A stretch of 19,084 nucleotides of DNA. Source: an uncultured Candidatus Melainabacteria bacterium. Lineage in GTDB: Bacteria > Cyanobacteriota > Vampirovibrionia > Gastranaerophilales > Gastranaerophilaceae. Position 1 is the stretch's first letter, and the number at the start of each line of letters is the position of its first letter. Below the pieces are notes generated by a model. The model was not told where the DNA came from, did no database searches, and saw only the letters and a program-made list of their open reading frames with translations. Where the stretch lies: contig CAKVJE010000027.1 of the NCBI GenBank assembly GCA_934754735.1, positions 1-19,084 on the forward strand, in the 5' to 3' direction. Shown here piece after piece: positions 8,601 to 16,880 of the stretch. The position numbers and the translations under genes were made by a program.

Positions 8601-9308
8601 GGTCAATTTGGCCCATTCGGCAAATTGGAAAACTTGATTATTGCAGAAAACATCCGCGAATCTCAGTTCTTCCAAACTGCTTTAGGGGGCGTAATTAGCG
8701 GACTTACAACGATTGATACGACTCACTTCTCTGATTTGAGTGGTAAATTGAGTTTTAGTGATGGTATTTGTCATATTGAACCAATTACATCATTAGGTAA
8801 TATTTTAAGCTTACATATTTTTGGCGATTTTGATATTTTGAGAAATTATGCTGACATGAAAGTTCGTGCAAGAATGGCATCACTTGTTTCAAATTTGCTT
8901 GGCCCAATAGGTGCAATCAATCCTGCTAACTTGATTAACAGTGCAGCAAGCTTGAATGTTGTAACTGCAAAAGCATTTTCTATTTTCTGTGAAATGGTTC
9001 CTGAAGATGAGATGGCAATTATTCCAAGCTTCTCTAATAAGTATGTGGATAATGCAGCAACTAAATTCCAACTTGTAGTAAGAGGTGACGCTGCAAAACC
9101 ATTAACACTTATTAAATCGTTCAAGTGGCTTGCAACTGAAACTCAATATCAGGATGCAGTTGATTATGTAAACTCAATTCCTGAACCTATTGAAGGCAGT
9201 GAGGCTGAGACAATTGAACAAGCCGTTCAAGAACACGAAGCTCTTGAAGCCGAAAAACAAACGCTTAAATACAAAGTAAAACATTTGTTTGATAAAGATA
9301 AAGAATAA
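5619..9308 (+). CDS. Giant AsmA-like envelope protein (bridge-like lipid transfer type)
   Basis: A 1229-residue protein of the AsmA/TamB/YhdP-like group. Such proteins are anchored in the inner membrane and span the periplasm as a long beta-groove; in Enterobacteria they carry phospholipid to the outer membrane. The start is the ATG at 5619, 8 nt after AAAGGGG; a TTG at 5613 is less likely. Residues 5-27 form an N-terminal membrane anchor. The AsmA N-terminal pattern follows: LNQYTPEIQKLAKEQ, then KITTTPLLGAGIKAENISV and a LEVEKP block. The rest is repetitive beta-rich sequence of the form 'G.i.....l....', with a Ser/Ala-rich patch near residue 862. Near the C-terminus, LKGKVNFTVKDGQFGPFGKLEN matches the AsmA C-terminal domain. 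A short Glu/Lys-rich tail follows. It has its own promoter and a hairpin terminator, so it is probably monocistronic. Family assignment is good; the precise role is inferred. Confidence 0.88.
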   Translation: MKNFLKYLGITVLGVIVLAYAGFLFVLPNVINLNQYTPEIQKLAKEQAKLNVNFENVKITTTPLLGAGIKAENISVKLPDNSVLFSADNIKTRISLPSLLLLTVKVSCLEVEKPFVNLEIINNENFKVVKLVEDLLNAGKEQKLEEGRQTVQAEAEGFKFNPAWIRIKVPAVKLNNYRVLVNDLKSKHYLDLKGEQLVLGYFNGKSAKVKTYAELFSDENKNITANIDINTFLPPVEPSLDSEDDPAERIEIPFVNPVTMYRNYDLKANLDTKLRIRNHSDNLTSYGHFDINNISLKVGNIKLPESYFRAKTFGSNVDLDTNIYAAQNQNIQLLGKVNYSHNPKMDMSIKTADIKFNDLIILSKAFMDSLHIYNELAQVKATGALQTDCYIKTNFKKLTSSGSILVKDGGLSVRNIGNVISKANVNIKLDDNILDIRNSSLFVGNQPITIDGKIDKKSVADINISAKKIPLPILFNAFAPRKIRSTYNFKSGDASFDLGLKGELKKAVAGVKFALANLNISDKNMVVTNNNLNGEFFLQNKALAGKINNSNFALSLLQTKSRIAVPKFDLELADNNITIGDNKILFNDKSTLNYAGSVIDYNKLKSLSFTTYGNIYTDDLIKLIGREFKPYIHSNGTIPVKVNFDGDKHKQTLFAQALADKTNFITPVDFSNINGANTSLQTVVDFKPNRIKIKKTGLFTRNVTIDEDGNEVVHLNEVLGVDGTIAGDRINLLKITMPKALNGKIHVFPQSNFDVKGRAFVFGETSNPRLRGGFTVTNLSIPELLLTLRNAELKFKGQEAIFDIQDLLLNGSDIQANGTVSLLPSNILNILNLDVNSRYMNIDKLMNVSDKAMKYVPQNSGSASSASSASADIPVVIRNGSINFARIITGNIDVRNTTGRISLARNIFYLRNLRTNVFKGRVNGNISMNLLTTLLNIRVNGQGVDVEQALLDGANMKDTLSGTANFSTDLSLKGATYEEQMKSLKGKVNFTVKDGQFGPFGKLENLIIAENIRESQFFQTALGGVISGLTTIDTTHFSDLSGKLSFSDGICHIEPITSLGNILSLHIFGDFDILRNYADMKVRARMASLVSNLLGPIGAINPANLINSAASLNVVTAKAFSIFCEMVPEDEMAIIPSFSNKYVDNAATKFQLVVRGDAAKPLTLIKSFKWLATETQYQDAVDYVNSIPEPIEGSEAETIEQAVQEHEALEAEKQTLKYKVKHLFDKDKE

Positions 9309-9327
9309 GCTTTGAATACTTAAATAT

Positions 9328-9360
9328 AGCGCCTCGCAATGCGAGGCGCTTCTTATTGTT
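9328..9360 (+). terminator. Intrinsic terminator after the AsmA-like gene
   Basis: A 10-bp GC-rich stem (AGCGCCTCGC with its complement, 9328-9337 and 9341-9350) closes on an AAT loop. It is followed by the T-rich stretch TTCTTATTGTT and lies 19 nt after the stop codon. Confidence 0.82.
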
Positions 9361-9365
9361 ATAAA

Positions 9366-9399
9366 TTAAAAAAGGTGGAAAACACTTGTTCCCACCTTT
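9366..9399 (-). terminator. Intrinsic terminator of gyrB
   Basis: On the minus strand, AAAGGTGG pairs with CCACCTTT (plus-strand arms 9392-9399 and 9371-9378) and runs directly into a T-tract, 29 nt past the gyrB stop. Confidence 0.8.
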
Positions 9400-9427
9400 A
9401 ATTCTATACAATATAAATTAAAACATA

Positions 9428-11872
<2,445 letters not shown>

Positions 11873-11935
11873 TTATCAAATAAAAGCTCTTTTAGCTAAT
11901 TTTAATGCGCGTTCTTTGCGCAATCTACTTTAAAT

Positions 11936-11964
11936 AGTATAACACAAAAAAAATTTTTAGTTAA
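11936..11964 (-). promoter_or_regulatory. Promoter of gyrB
   Basis: On the minus strand, TTAACT (11959-11964), a 17-nt spacer and TATACT (11936-11941). The predicted leader is about 65 nt and contains two small inverted repeats (GCGC..GCGC and an AGCT-centred one) before the AAGGGG site. The -35 hexamer is the same as that proposed for dnaX. Confidence 0.6.
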
Positions 11965-12000
11965 TTAGAATTAATTTTTACAAATTACACACATCAACAC

Positions 12001-12028
12001 TTGTCATCAGAATTTTATATGTTAGAAT
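12001..12028 (+). promoter_or_regulatory. Promoter of the TPR protein gene
   Basis: TTGTCA (12001-12006), a 16-nt spacer and TAGAAT (12023-12028). The predicted start near 12035 leaves a leader of about 28 nt that includes TAAGGAG (12049-12055). Confidence 0.6.
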
Positions 12029-12063
12029 TTAATCAAATCCAACCAGATTAAGGAGTACGTATC

Positions 12064-13530
12064 GTGAAAAAAACAAGTTTAATACTTGCTACAGTTGCAA
12101 TATTCACCTTTACAGGTGCTGTTTTTGCTGCGAATACTCCTATTGAAAGCTCAATAGAAGCTTTTACTCAACAGATTCAACAAAATCCGGACGCTGCGCT
12201 TGCTTATTCTAATAGAGCCTCTTTAAAGTTCATAAAAAAAGATGTACAAGGCGCAATTGCAGATTTTGATAAAGCAATTCAAATCAATCCGAATAATCCG
12301 GAATTATACTTAAACAGAGGTTATATAAAACAAGTAATAAATGACCTTAACGGCGCTATGGCTGATTATAATGCAGCATTGAAAGTTCGCCCAAATTTTG
12401 CGTATGCATACAATAATAGAGGCGTATTAAAAGCTGCAATGAATGATATTCAAGGCGCAATGGAAGATTACACAAAAGCATTACAGCTTAACCCTAAATA
12501 CTCTGATGTTTACTACAACAGAGCAAACTTAAAATATATGTTAAGTGACAATAATGGCGCTTTAGATGATTACAACAAAGCAATTGAAATTAATCCTAAA
12601 GACGCAGAAGCTTTTAACAACAGAGGCGTTGTAAAAAAACGTTTAAACTTCAATGTTGGCGCACTAAGCGATTATTCACAAGCAATTGCACTTAACCCAA
12701 AAGACAGCATTGCTTATGCAAACAGAGGACGTTTGAAAAAATTGTATTTTGATAACGAAGGTGCTGCAATCGATTTAGATCAGGCAGTTGCATTGGCCGA
12801 AAAACAAGTATTTATCAAGAATGTTAAACCACTTGTTTCTAACGAAAATTATATAGCCTCTCTTCCTGTAGTTGAAGGAATTACGGATGATATCGTTCCG
12901 ATTATTAAATCAAATCCGACAAGGGATGTTCAAAAAGCTAAGGAAATTATTGCTTACAGCACACCAAAAGTTGTTGGAACTACAAGAAAAGCTACAACAA
13001 TTTCTACGCCAAAACAAGCACCAACAACGTCTGTTGCACAGATTGCACAGGCAAAAACTGCTGAGCCCAAATATATAGCGCCAAAGACAGTTGAAACACA
13101 ACCTGTAGCACAAAAAGTTACACCAAAAGTTACTCCGGCGCCGAAAACAACAGTTGCAAGCGAACCAAAAATCGCATCTGCGAGCCCTGTTATCAGCGCA
13201 GGTATTGGAACTGTTAAAGCTACAGCAGGTTCTTCTGTAACAACAACTGCTATAAAATCAAATCCAACAACAAATGTTAAATTGGCAGAAAGCTATTACA
13301 TCCGCGGACTTCAAAAATGTGTACTTCATGATTTGCAAGGTGCAGTTGCTGATTTGAATAAAGCGATTGAAAATAATTCCAACTATGCAGATGCATATTA
13401 TTATAGAGCAGCAATCAGAAAAGAACTTGGTGATAACGAAGGATTTAAAAAGGATTATTCAAAAGCAATACAAATTAACCCATCATTACAAGCATTCAAC
13501 GATTCTAATTGTTTGTCTTTAATTAATTAA
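12064..13530 (+). CDS. Secreted tetratricopeptide-repeat protein
   Basis: A 488-residue protein with a GTG start 8 nt after TAAGGAG. A clear signal peptide (MKKTSLILATVAIF...GAVFA) predicts export to the periplasm or beyond. Residues 32-240 hold six 34-residue TPRs of the 'NRG' type, each with the pattern A..NR..LK....D..GA..D...A...NP. A Thr/Pro/Lys/Ala-rich low-complexity linker runs from about 285 to 400. Two more TPRs (405-480) contain SYYIRGLQKC and DAYYYRAAIRKELGD. The linker is bracketed by the same pentamer, KSNPT, at 282-286 and 398-402, in the related contexts IIKSNPTRDVQ and AIKSNPTTNVK, which suggests that the linker sits between duplicated TPR borders. TPR proteins act as protein-protein scaffolds; no partner is evident here. 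It is convergent with the recombinase gene, only 4 nt apart and with no hairpin between. Confidence 0.88.
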   Translation: MKKTSLILATVAIFTFTGAVFAANTPIESSIEAFTQQIQQNPDAALAYSNRASLKFIKKDVQGAIADFDKAIQINPNNPELYLNRGYIKQVINDLNGAMADYNAALKVRPNFAYAYNNRGVLKAAMNDIQGAMEDYTKALQLNPKYSDVYYNRANLKYMLSDNNGALDDYNKAIEINPKDAEAFNNRGVVKKRLNFNVGALSDYSQAIALNPKDSIAYANRGRLKKLYFDNEGAAIDLDQAVALAEKQVFIKNVKPLVSNENYIASLPVVEGITDDIVPIIKSNPTRDVQKAKEIIAYSTPKVVGTTRKATTISTPKQAPTTSVAQIAQAKTAEPKYIAPKTVETQPVAQKVTPKVTPAPKTTVASEPKIASASPVISAGIGTVKATAGSSVTTTAIKSNPTTNVKLAESYYIRGLQKCVLHDLQGAVADLNKAIENNSNYADAYYYRAAIRKELGDNEGFKKDYSKAIQINPSLQAFNDSNCLSLIN

Positions 13531-13534
13531 ATCT

Positions 13535-14074
13535 TTACAAACAAAAATCCATATAACTTTTATAAATCGATTCTTCATCAATTCCAATATAACGCAAAGT
13601 TATCGACGGACTGGAGTGGTTAAAAATTTTTTGTAATATTGCAACGTCACGATATTTTTTGTAATGATGATATCCAAATGTTTTACGCATCGTATGAGTA
13701 CCAAAAGCAACTTCTGGATTCAATTTTTCGCATGTTTGTCTTATCACATAGTACGCTGTTACACGGCTCAAACGATTGTTAAATTTTGACATAAATAATG
13801 GCTCGTCATCGGATTTATCAACAATATAACTATCAAACATAAGTTTTAACTTTTTATTTATAGGAAATTTTTTAAACTTCTTTGTTTTCTTTTCGATTAA
13901 TTGAATAAATTCTTTATCTCTTACATCACCAACATTTAGTGCAAGTAAATCTGATATTCTAAGCCCACTATTAATCCCTAATGTGAAGAGTAATAAATCA
14001 CGTGGACTTGCAGACAAAATTGATTTAATTTTGCGTAAATCTTTCAGACTTCTAATCGGTTCTACAGCTGTCAT
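13535..14074 (-). CDS. Short tyrosine recombinase/integrase lacking an N-terminal arm-binding domain
   Basis: A 179-residue site-specific recombinase of the phage integrase (tyrosine recombinase) family that consists of little more than the catalytic domain. The catalytic set is complete: Arg in GINSGLRISDLL, a Lys-rich beta-hairpin region (EKKTKKFKKFPI), H-x-x-R in GTHTMRKTFGYH, His in FNHSSPSITL, and the nucleophile Tyr in RYIGI. I start it at the ATG at 14074 because AAAGGAG lies 8 nt upstream; the ATG at 14101 would add nine residues and has no such site. Similar minimal recombinases occur widely as stand-alone genes, and the FimB/FimE invertases of Escherichia coli are of like size. No obvious recombination sites or cargo lie beside it. 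It may act on a distant site or be a remnant of an element. Confidence 0.88.
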   Translation of the reverse strand: MTAVEPIRSLKDLRKIKSILSASPRDLLLFTLGINSGLRISDLLALNVGDVRDKEFIQLIEKKTKKFKKFPINKKLKLMFDSYIVDKSDDEPLFMSKFNNRLSRVTAYYVIRQTCEKLNPEVAFGTHTMRKTFGYHHYKKYRDVAILQKIFNHSSPSITLRYIGIDEESIYKSYMDFCL

Positions 14075-14175
14075 CAAAAAAACTCCTTTAAATAAATGCA
14101 TCAGTTAATTAAGCAATTTAAATACATTCATATAAAAGCTGGTAAAATAATAAGTTCTTATATAAAATTTATATA

Positions 14176-14204
14176 TTTACAACTAGATAAAAGTGATGTA
14201 TAGT
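14176..14204 (+). promoter_or_regulatory. Promoter of the small FKA-motif protein gene
   Basis: TTTACA (14176-14181), a 17-nt spacer and TATAGT (14199-14204). The predicted start near 14211 gives a leader of about 26 nt with the ribosome binding site TAGGAG before the ATG at 14237. Confidence 0.65.
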
Positions 14205-14236
14205 ATGCATGTGTTAAAAATATAGGAGAAATATTA

Positions 14237-14542
14237 ATGAGAGTAAGTGCTATTCAAGGCTCAAACGGCATGTATGCAAAAAGAAACAACAAAATGCAAT
14301 CACAAATCAGAAAAACAATGGAAGCTCCAGCTTCTGATATTCAACCACAAGCTGTAAGCTTTAAAGCTAATAGCAAGATGATTGCTATAGTAGGAACAAT
14401 CGGAGCTGTTATAGGTGGCGCATTATTAGGTCCTGTAGGTATTGTTATTGGTGCAGCAGCCGGCGCAAAAGGAGCTGAATTCGCAGAACAAGATGCTGAA
14501 TTAAAAGAAGAACAAAAAAAAGCAAAAAATAACAAAAAATAA
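14237..14542 (+). CDS. Small glycine-rich hydrophobic protein with FKA motif, unknown function
   Basis: A 101-residue protein with a good TAGGAG site at 8 nt. It has three parts. Residues 1-46 are polar and end with the VSFKANS motif (S41-F42-K43-A44). Residues 48-77 form a Gly/Ala/Ile/Val-rich hydrophobic segment (IVGTIGAVIGGALLGPVGIVIG) with regular small residues, like a glycine-zipper membrane helix pair. Residues 80-101 form a strongly charged Glu/Lys tail. There is no signal peptide. Glycine-zipper segments of this kind appear in membrane-inserting or pore-forming small proteins and in outer-membrane lipoproteins, but a specific role cannot be claimed. It shares the [ST]FK[GA] motif with the genes at 3396 and 14622, and is convergent with the latter across a long hairpin. 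Its promoter is strong, which suggests good expression. Confidence 0.75.
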   Translation: MRVSAIQGSNGMYAKRNNKMQSQIRKTMEAPASDIQPQAVSFKANSKMIAIVGTIGAVIGGALLGPVGIVIGAAAGAKGAEFAEQDAELKEEQKKAKNNKK

Positions 14543-14553
14543 GTATTATTTTT

Positions 14554-14600
14554 TTTAATACAAAGGCGCTGTCACCCTGTGACAGCGCCTTTGTATTAAA
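14554..14600. terminator. 22-bp perfect hairpin, bidirectional terminator
   Basis: Arms 14554-14575 and 14579-14600 are perfectly complementary around a CCT loop. The core GGCGCTGTCAC is GC-rich and is followed on each strand by TTTGTATT, so it can terminate transcription both ways between the convergent genes at 14237 and 14622. The stem is longer than a terminator needs. Confidence 0.78.
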
Positions 14601-14621
14601 TATAATATCTTATTAAATTAT

Positions 14622-15257
14622 TTAAAAACTATCATCAATTTTACCAATAATTTTATCAATAAAAAGACAGAATTTTGATTGTAGATTAATTTTCAATTTA
14701 TCCAATAGTGTTGCGTTTTTCAACCAAATTAATTCACAATAAGCATATTTATCATTGTTATTTTTGTATTCATGAATAAAACCAAGTGGTTTATAAAAAT
14801 TATCAGCCAAGCTCTTTGAGCCTGCTGTTAAACTTATTCTATTAGTCAAAGTCTTAGCATAATTTATCAGAGAAGATCCTACTTTATTGTAATCCGGATT
14901 TACAGGTTTGGTTTCAATATAGTTTAATTCGCTTTTTCTTCTATGTAAATCTATATTCATTAATCCCAGAACTTCATCAGATTGTAAATTTTCAAAATTA
15001 TTCTCTTGTGTTGTAAGTGCAAAAACTCTATCACCATAGTTATGCAAAGATTTTGCCCAGTTGATAAATTTACCGCATAGCCAATTATTTTTCCATTTTT
15101 TATTTATTTCTTCAAGAGCTTTTAAGTCTGACAGATTAAGTTCGACTAAATTTGCTTGATATGGCACATATTTATTTTTATTATTCAATTTCTGAATATT
15201 GATTTTATCAATATAAGACGCCTTAAAGCTAGTCGCATTATTCACGTTATTAATCAT
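14622..15257 (-). CDS. GNAT-like acetyltransferase homologue with N-terminal FKA motif
   Basis: A 211-residue protein beginning MINNVNNATSFKAS, with [ST]FK[GA] at S10-A13. The middle reads as a GNAT fold: DEVLGLMNIDL (strands beta2-4), YIETKPVNPDYNKVGSSLINYA in place of the usual 'l.V.P..rg.GiG..Ll..a' (strand beta4 to helix alpha3), then RISLTAGSKSLADNFYKPLGF, matching 'i.L.a...a..fY.k.GF'. The acetyl-CoA pyrophosphate loop is degenerate (N-K-V-G-S-S rather than Q/R-x-x-G-x-G/A), so activity is uncertain. A C-terminal extension of about 35 residues is basic and amphipathic. No clear ribosome binding site precedes the ATG. It lies downstream of the minus-strand tRNA cluster, beyond that cluster's terminator. 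The family call is from pattern only; the substrate is unknown. Confidence 0.7.
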   Translation of the reverse strand: MINNVNNATSFKASYIDKINIQKLNNKNKYVPYQANLVELNLSDLKALEEINKKWKNNWLCGKFINWAKSLHNYGDRVFALTTQENNFENLQSDEVLGLMNIDLHRRKSELNYIETKPVNPDYNKVGSSLINYAKTLTNRISLTAGSKSLADNFYKPLGFIHEYKNNNDKYAYCELIWLKNATLLDKLKINLQSKFCLFIDKIIGKIDDSF

Positions 15258-15310
15258 ATTTTAATTACTCTGGTTTTGATTGGATGATGTTGGATACACA
15301 TTTTAAATAT

Positions 15311-15336
15311 AAAAGACTCTTATAAAAGAGCCTTTT
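15311..15336 (-). terminator. Terminator of the tRNA operon
   Basis: On the minus strand, AAAAGGCTCTT pairs with AAGAGTCTTTT (one G-T pair) around a TTAT loop. It lies just past the 3' CCA of tRNA-Tyr and is followed by an AT-rich stretch. Confidence 0.65.
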
Positions 15337-15339
15337 AAA

Positions 15340-15425
<86 letters not shown>

Positions 15426-15446
15426 ATATTAAATTTTCATTAAAAA

Positions 15447-15518
15447 TGCCTTTGACGAGATTTGAACTCGTGGCCTCTCCCTTACCAAGGGAGTGCGCTA
15501 CCCCTGCGCCACAAAGGC
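15447..15518 (-). tRNA. tRNA-Thr (anticodon GGT)
   Basis: A 72-nt cloverleaf without encoded CCA: acceptor GCCTTTG/CAAAGGC with discriminator A, D-arm GCGC/GCGC, anticodon stem CTCCC/GGGAG with loop TTGGTAA (anticodon GGT), and T-arm ACGAG/CTCGT with loop TTCAAAT. Confidence 0.96.
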
Positions 15519-15540
15519 ATGTTTCAGAAACTGTACTATT

Positions 15541-15627
15541 CACTCCTTGGAGTGCTACCTCTCACAAAATTTGACATTTAGTCAACTTTTGTTCGGCAGA
15601 GTCCCTGCGCCACAAGGGCTATGAGAG
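15541..15627 (-). other. Degenerate tRNA-like insert within the tRNA cluster
   Basis: On the minus strand, 15619-15603 reads GCCCTTGTGGCGCAGGG, matching the first 17 nt of tRNA-Thr(GGT) with one substitution. The sequence then leaves the tRNA, passes through a hairpin (arms 15565-15575 and 15581-15591, 10 of 11 pairs), and returns to AGGTAGCACTCC, similar to the rest of the Thr D-arm and anticodon stem, before a short CACTCC/GGAGTG repeat. CTCTCA (15559-15564) and TGAGAG (15622-15627) close the hairpin region. There is no T-arm or 3' acceptor, so it is not a working tRNA. It looks like a tRNA copy split by an insertion, or a structured spacer derived from one. Confidence 0.55.
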
Positions 15628-15652
15628 AAGTTTTTCTCTTCTATTAAAAAAA

Positions 15653-15724
15653 AGCCGGTAATAGGAATCGAACCTACAACCTACGGTTTACAAAACCGTT
15701 GCTCTACCGTTGAGCTATACCGGC
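15653..15724 (-). tRNA. tRNA-Thr (anticodon TGT)
   Basis: A 72-nt cloverleaf without encoded CCA: acceptor GCCGGTA/TACCGGC with discriminator T, D-arm GCTC/GAGC, anticodon stem ACGGT/ACCGT with loop TTTGTAA (anticodon TGT), and T-arm GTAGG/CCTAT with loop TTCGATT. It is the first gene after the cluster promoter. Confidence 0.96.
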
Positions 15725-15734
15725 GACAAAATTT

Positions 15735-15763
15735 ATCTTATACTAAACAAATTTTATTGTCAA
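15735..15763 (-). promoter_or_regulatory. Promoter of the tRNA cluster
   Basis: On the minus strand, a consensus TTGACA (15758-15763), a 17-nt spacer and TAAGAT (15735-15740); an alternative TATAAG has a 15-nt spacer. The predicted start is only a few bases before tRNA-Thr(TGT). It sits in the gap directly after the pheA-like gene. Confidence 0.65.
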
Positions 15764-15781
15764 CAATTTCGTCTAAAAATT

Positions 15782-16627
15782 CTAAAATTTTGCATAAGAA
15801 CCAATAACTCTTGCGCTTTGGCATAAAGGTTCAAGTTCCGAAATCAATTGTTTAATAATTTCATCATGCTTATGTCCATCAAAATCAATGAACACAGCTT
15901 GTTCTTCGGCGTTGTTGTTCATCATTTTTGAATTAATTTGGGTAATATTAATATGGTATTTTACAAACACTTGAACAATATCTAACAAAGCACCTTGTCT
16001 GTCTGCCAAAAACAGAACTATGCTGGTTTTATCATGACCGGTTGGTTGAGTTTCCGCGTCACCAACAACAATAAATCTGCGTTTATTGTCTTTATCATCT
16101 TCAATATGTTCTTTTAAAATATTTAGATTATAAATTTCAGCAGTTTTATGTGTGCCAATAATTGAATATGTTAAATTATAATTATTTAAAAGTCTTGCAG
16201 ATTCATCCATACTTTCTGCGACTACAATATTTAATTGTCTTGGCATTTCGTCTTTAACAAATTTTTTGCATTTTCCTAAAGCGTTTGGATTTGCAATAAG
16301 TCCTGAAAGACTGTAAAATTCTGTAGTTTTGGATAGAATGCAATCATTTACGGGAACGATTGTTTCAGCAAGAATTTGAATATTTTGATTTTTCGTCAAA
16401 ATCAAATTGTCTATGGTTTCTCTTATAATTCCTTTATATGTTGTTTCTACCGGAAGAACGGCTATCGCGTTGCAATTTTCATCAATATAATCTATGCATT
16501 CTTTTATAGAAGTCAAAGAACGTTGGTATAAAAATAAATCGTATGCCTTAAACAGCTTATCTTTTGCGATTTCAGAATACGAACCGCCTTGACCGAGACA
16601 TATAACTTCGTTAAAATCTTCAAACAT
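15782..16627 (-). CDS. Prephenate dehydratase-like protein with ACT domain (divergent PheA)
   Basis: A 281-residue protein with the two-domain plan of PheA, the enzyme that converts prephenate to phenylpyruvate in phenylalanine synthesis. It has an N-terminal dehydratase fold with LGQGGSYSE (11-19) and VLPVETTYKG, then an ACT domain from about 195 with TGHDKTSIVLFLADRQGALLDI and FIDFDGH. Several signature residues differ. The usual PIENS is PVETT (E61-T62-T63). The catalytic TRF motif is R183-R184-F185, so the active-site Thr is Arg. The phenylalanine-binding ESRP is N232-S233-K234-M235. The start at 16627 is supported by AAGGAG 7 nt upstream and a TATAAT box at 16649-16654; the frame stays open to 16870, but those extra residues are not PheA-like. 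The fold is secure; catalysis and feedback by phenylalanine are doubtful. Confidence 0.85.
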   Translation of the reverse strand: MFEDFNEVICLGQGGSYSEIAKDKLFKAYDLFLYQRSLTSIKECIDYIDENCNAIAVLPVETTYKGIIRETIDNLILTKNQNIQILAETIVPVNDCILSKTTEFYSLSGLIANPNALGKCKKFVKDEMPRQLNIVVAESMDESARLLNNYNLTYSIIGTHKTAEIYNLNILKEHIEDDKDNKRRFIVVGDAETQPTGHDKTSIVLFLADRQGALLDIVQVFVKYHINITQINSKMMNNNAEEQAVFIDFDGHKHDEIIKQLISELEPLCQSARVIGSYAKF

Positions 16628-16648
16628 TCCAAAACTCCTTATTTGAAT

Positions 16649-16654
16649 ATTATA
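16649..16654 (-). promoter_or_regulatory. -10 box of the pheA-like gene
   Basis: A consensus TATAAT on the minus strand. The predicted start near 16642 leaves a leader of about 15 nt that opens almost directly on AAGGAG (16635-16640). No good -35 is seen. Confidence 0.45.
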
Positions 16655-16754
16655 CAATAAAAATGAGAGAAAGGTGTAAGAAATATAAATTAATTGAAAT
16701 GTTGATAAAAATGAGGTTTTGCGTACAGAAATCAGCATTTGTGCCGGAAAAAAA

Positions 16755-16880
16755 ATGAGACCATTCAGTATTACAAAGTATGATAAGGATGGTAATTTTT
16801 GCGCTTTAGGAGATGGATTGGCAAAAGGCAAGGAATCAATCTTTGAAAAATATAGAAAAATAGAGAGCAATTTAAATTGA
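16755..16880 (+). CDS. Possible 41-residue ORF or gene remnant
   Basis: An ATG-started frame encodes 41 residues, beginning MRPFSITKYDKDGNF and ending KYRKIESNLN. Composition is protein-like (balanced charge, no low complexity), and the frame is open back to 16698 without another ATG. The upstream GGAAAAAAA is only a poor ribosome binding site. The last codons and stop (AAT TGA) lie inside the left end of the palindromic element that starts at 16874. The frame may therefore be a longer gene cut by insertion of that element, or chance. I recognise no family. Confidence 0.3.
   Translation: MRPFSITKYDKDGNFCALGDGLAKGKESIFEKYRKIESNLN

Noticed and set aside
12910..13113. Frames on both strands in the Thr/Pro-rich linker of the TPR gene
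   Set aside because: They are shadows of a low-complexity coding region and have no start signals or protein-like composition.
14075..14101. Upstream ATG for the tyrosine recombinase
   Set aside because: The AAAGGAG site fits the ATG at 14074, and the extra nine residues would be encoded by the ribosome binding region.
16628..16870. 81-residue N-terminal extension of the pheA-like protein
   Set aside because: The added residues do not resemble PheA, while AAGGAG and a TATAAT box lie directly before the ATG at 16627.
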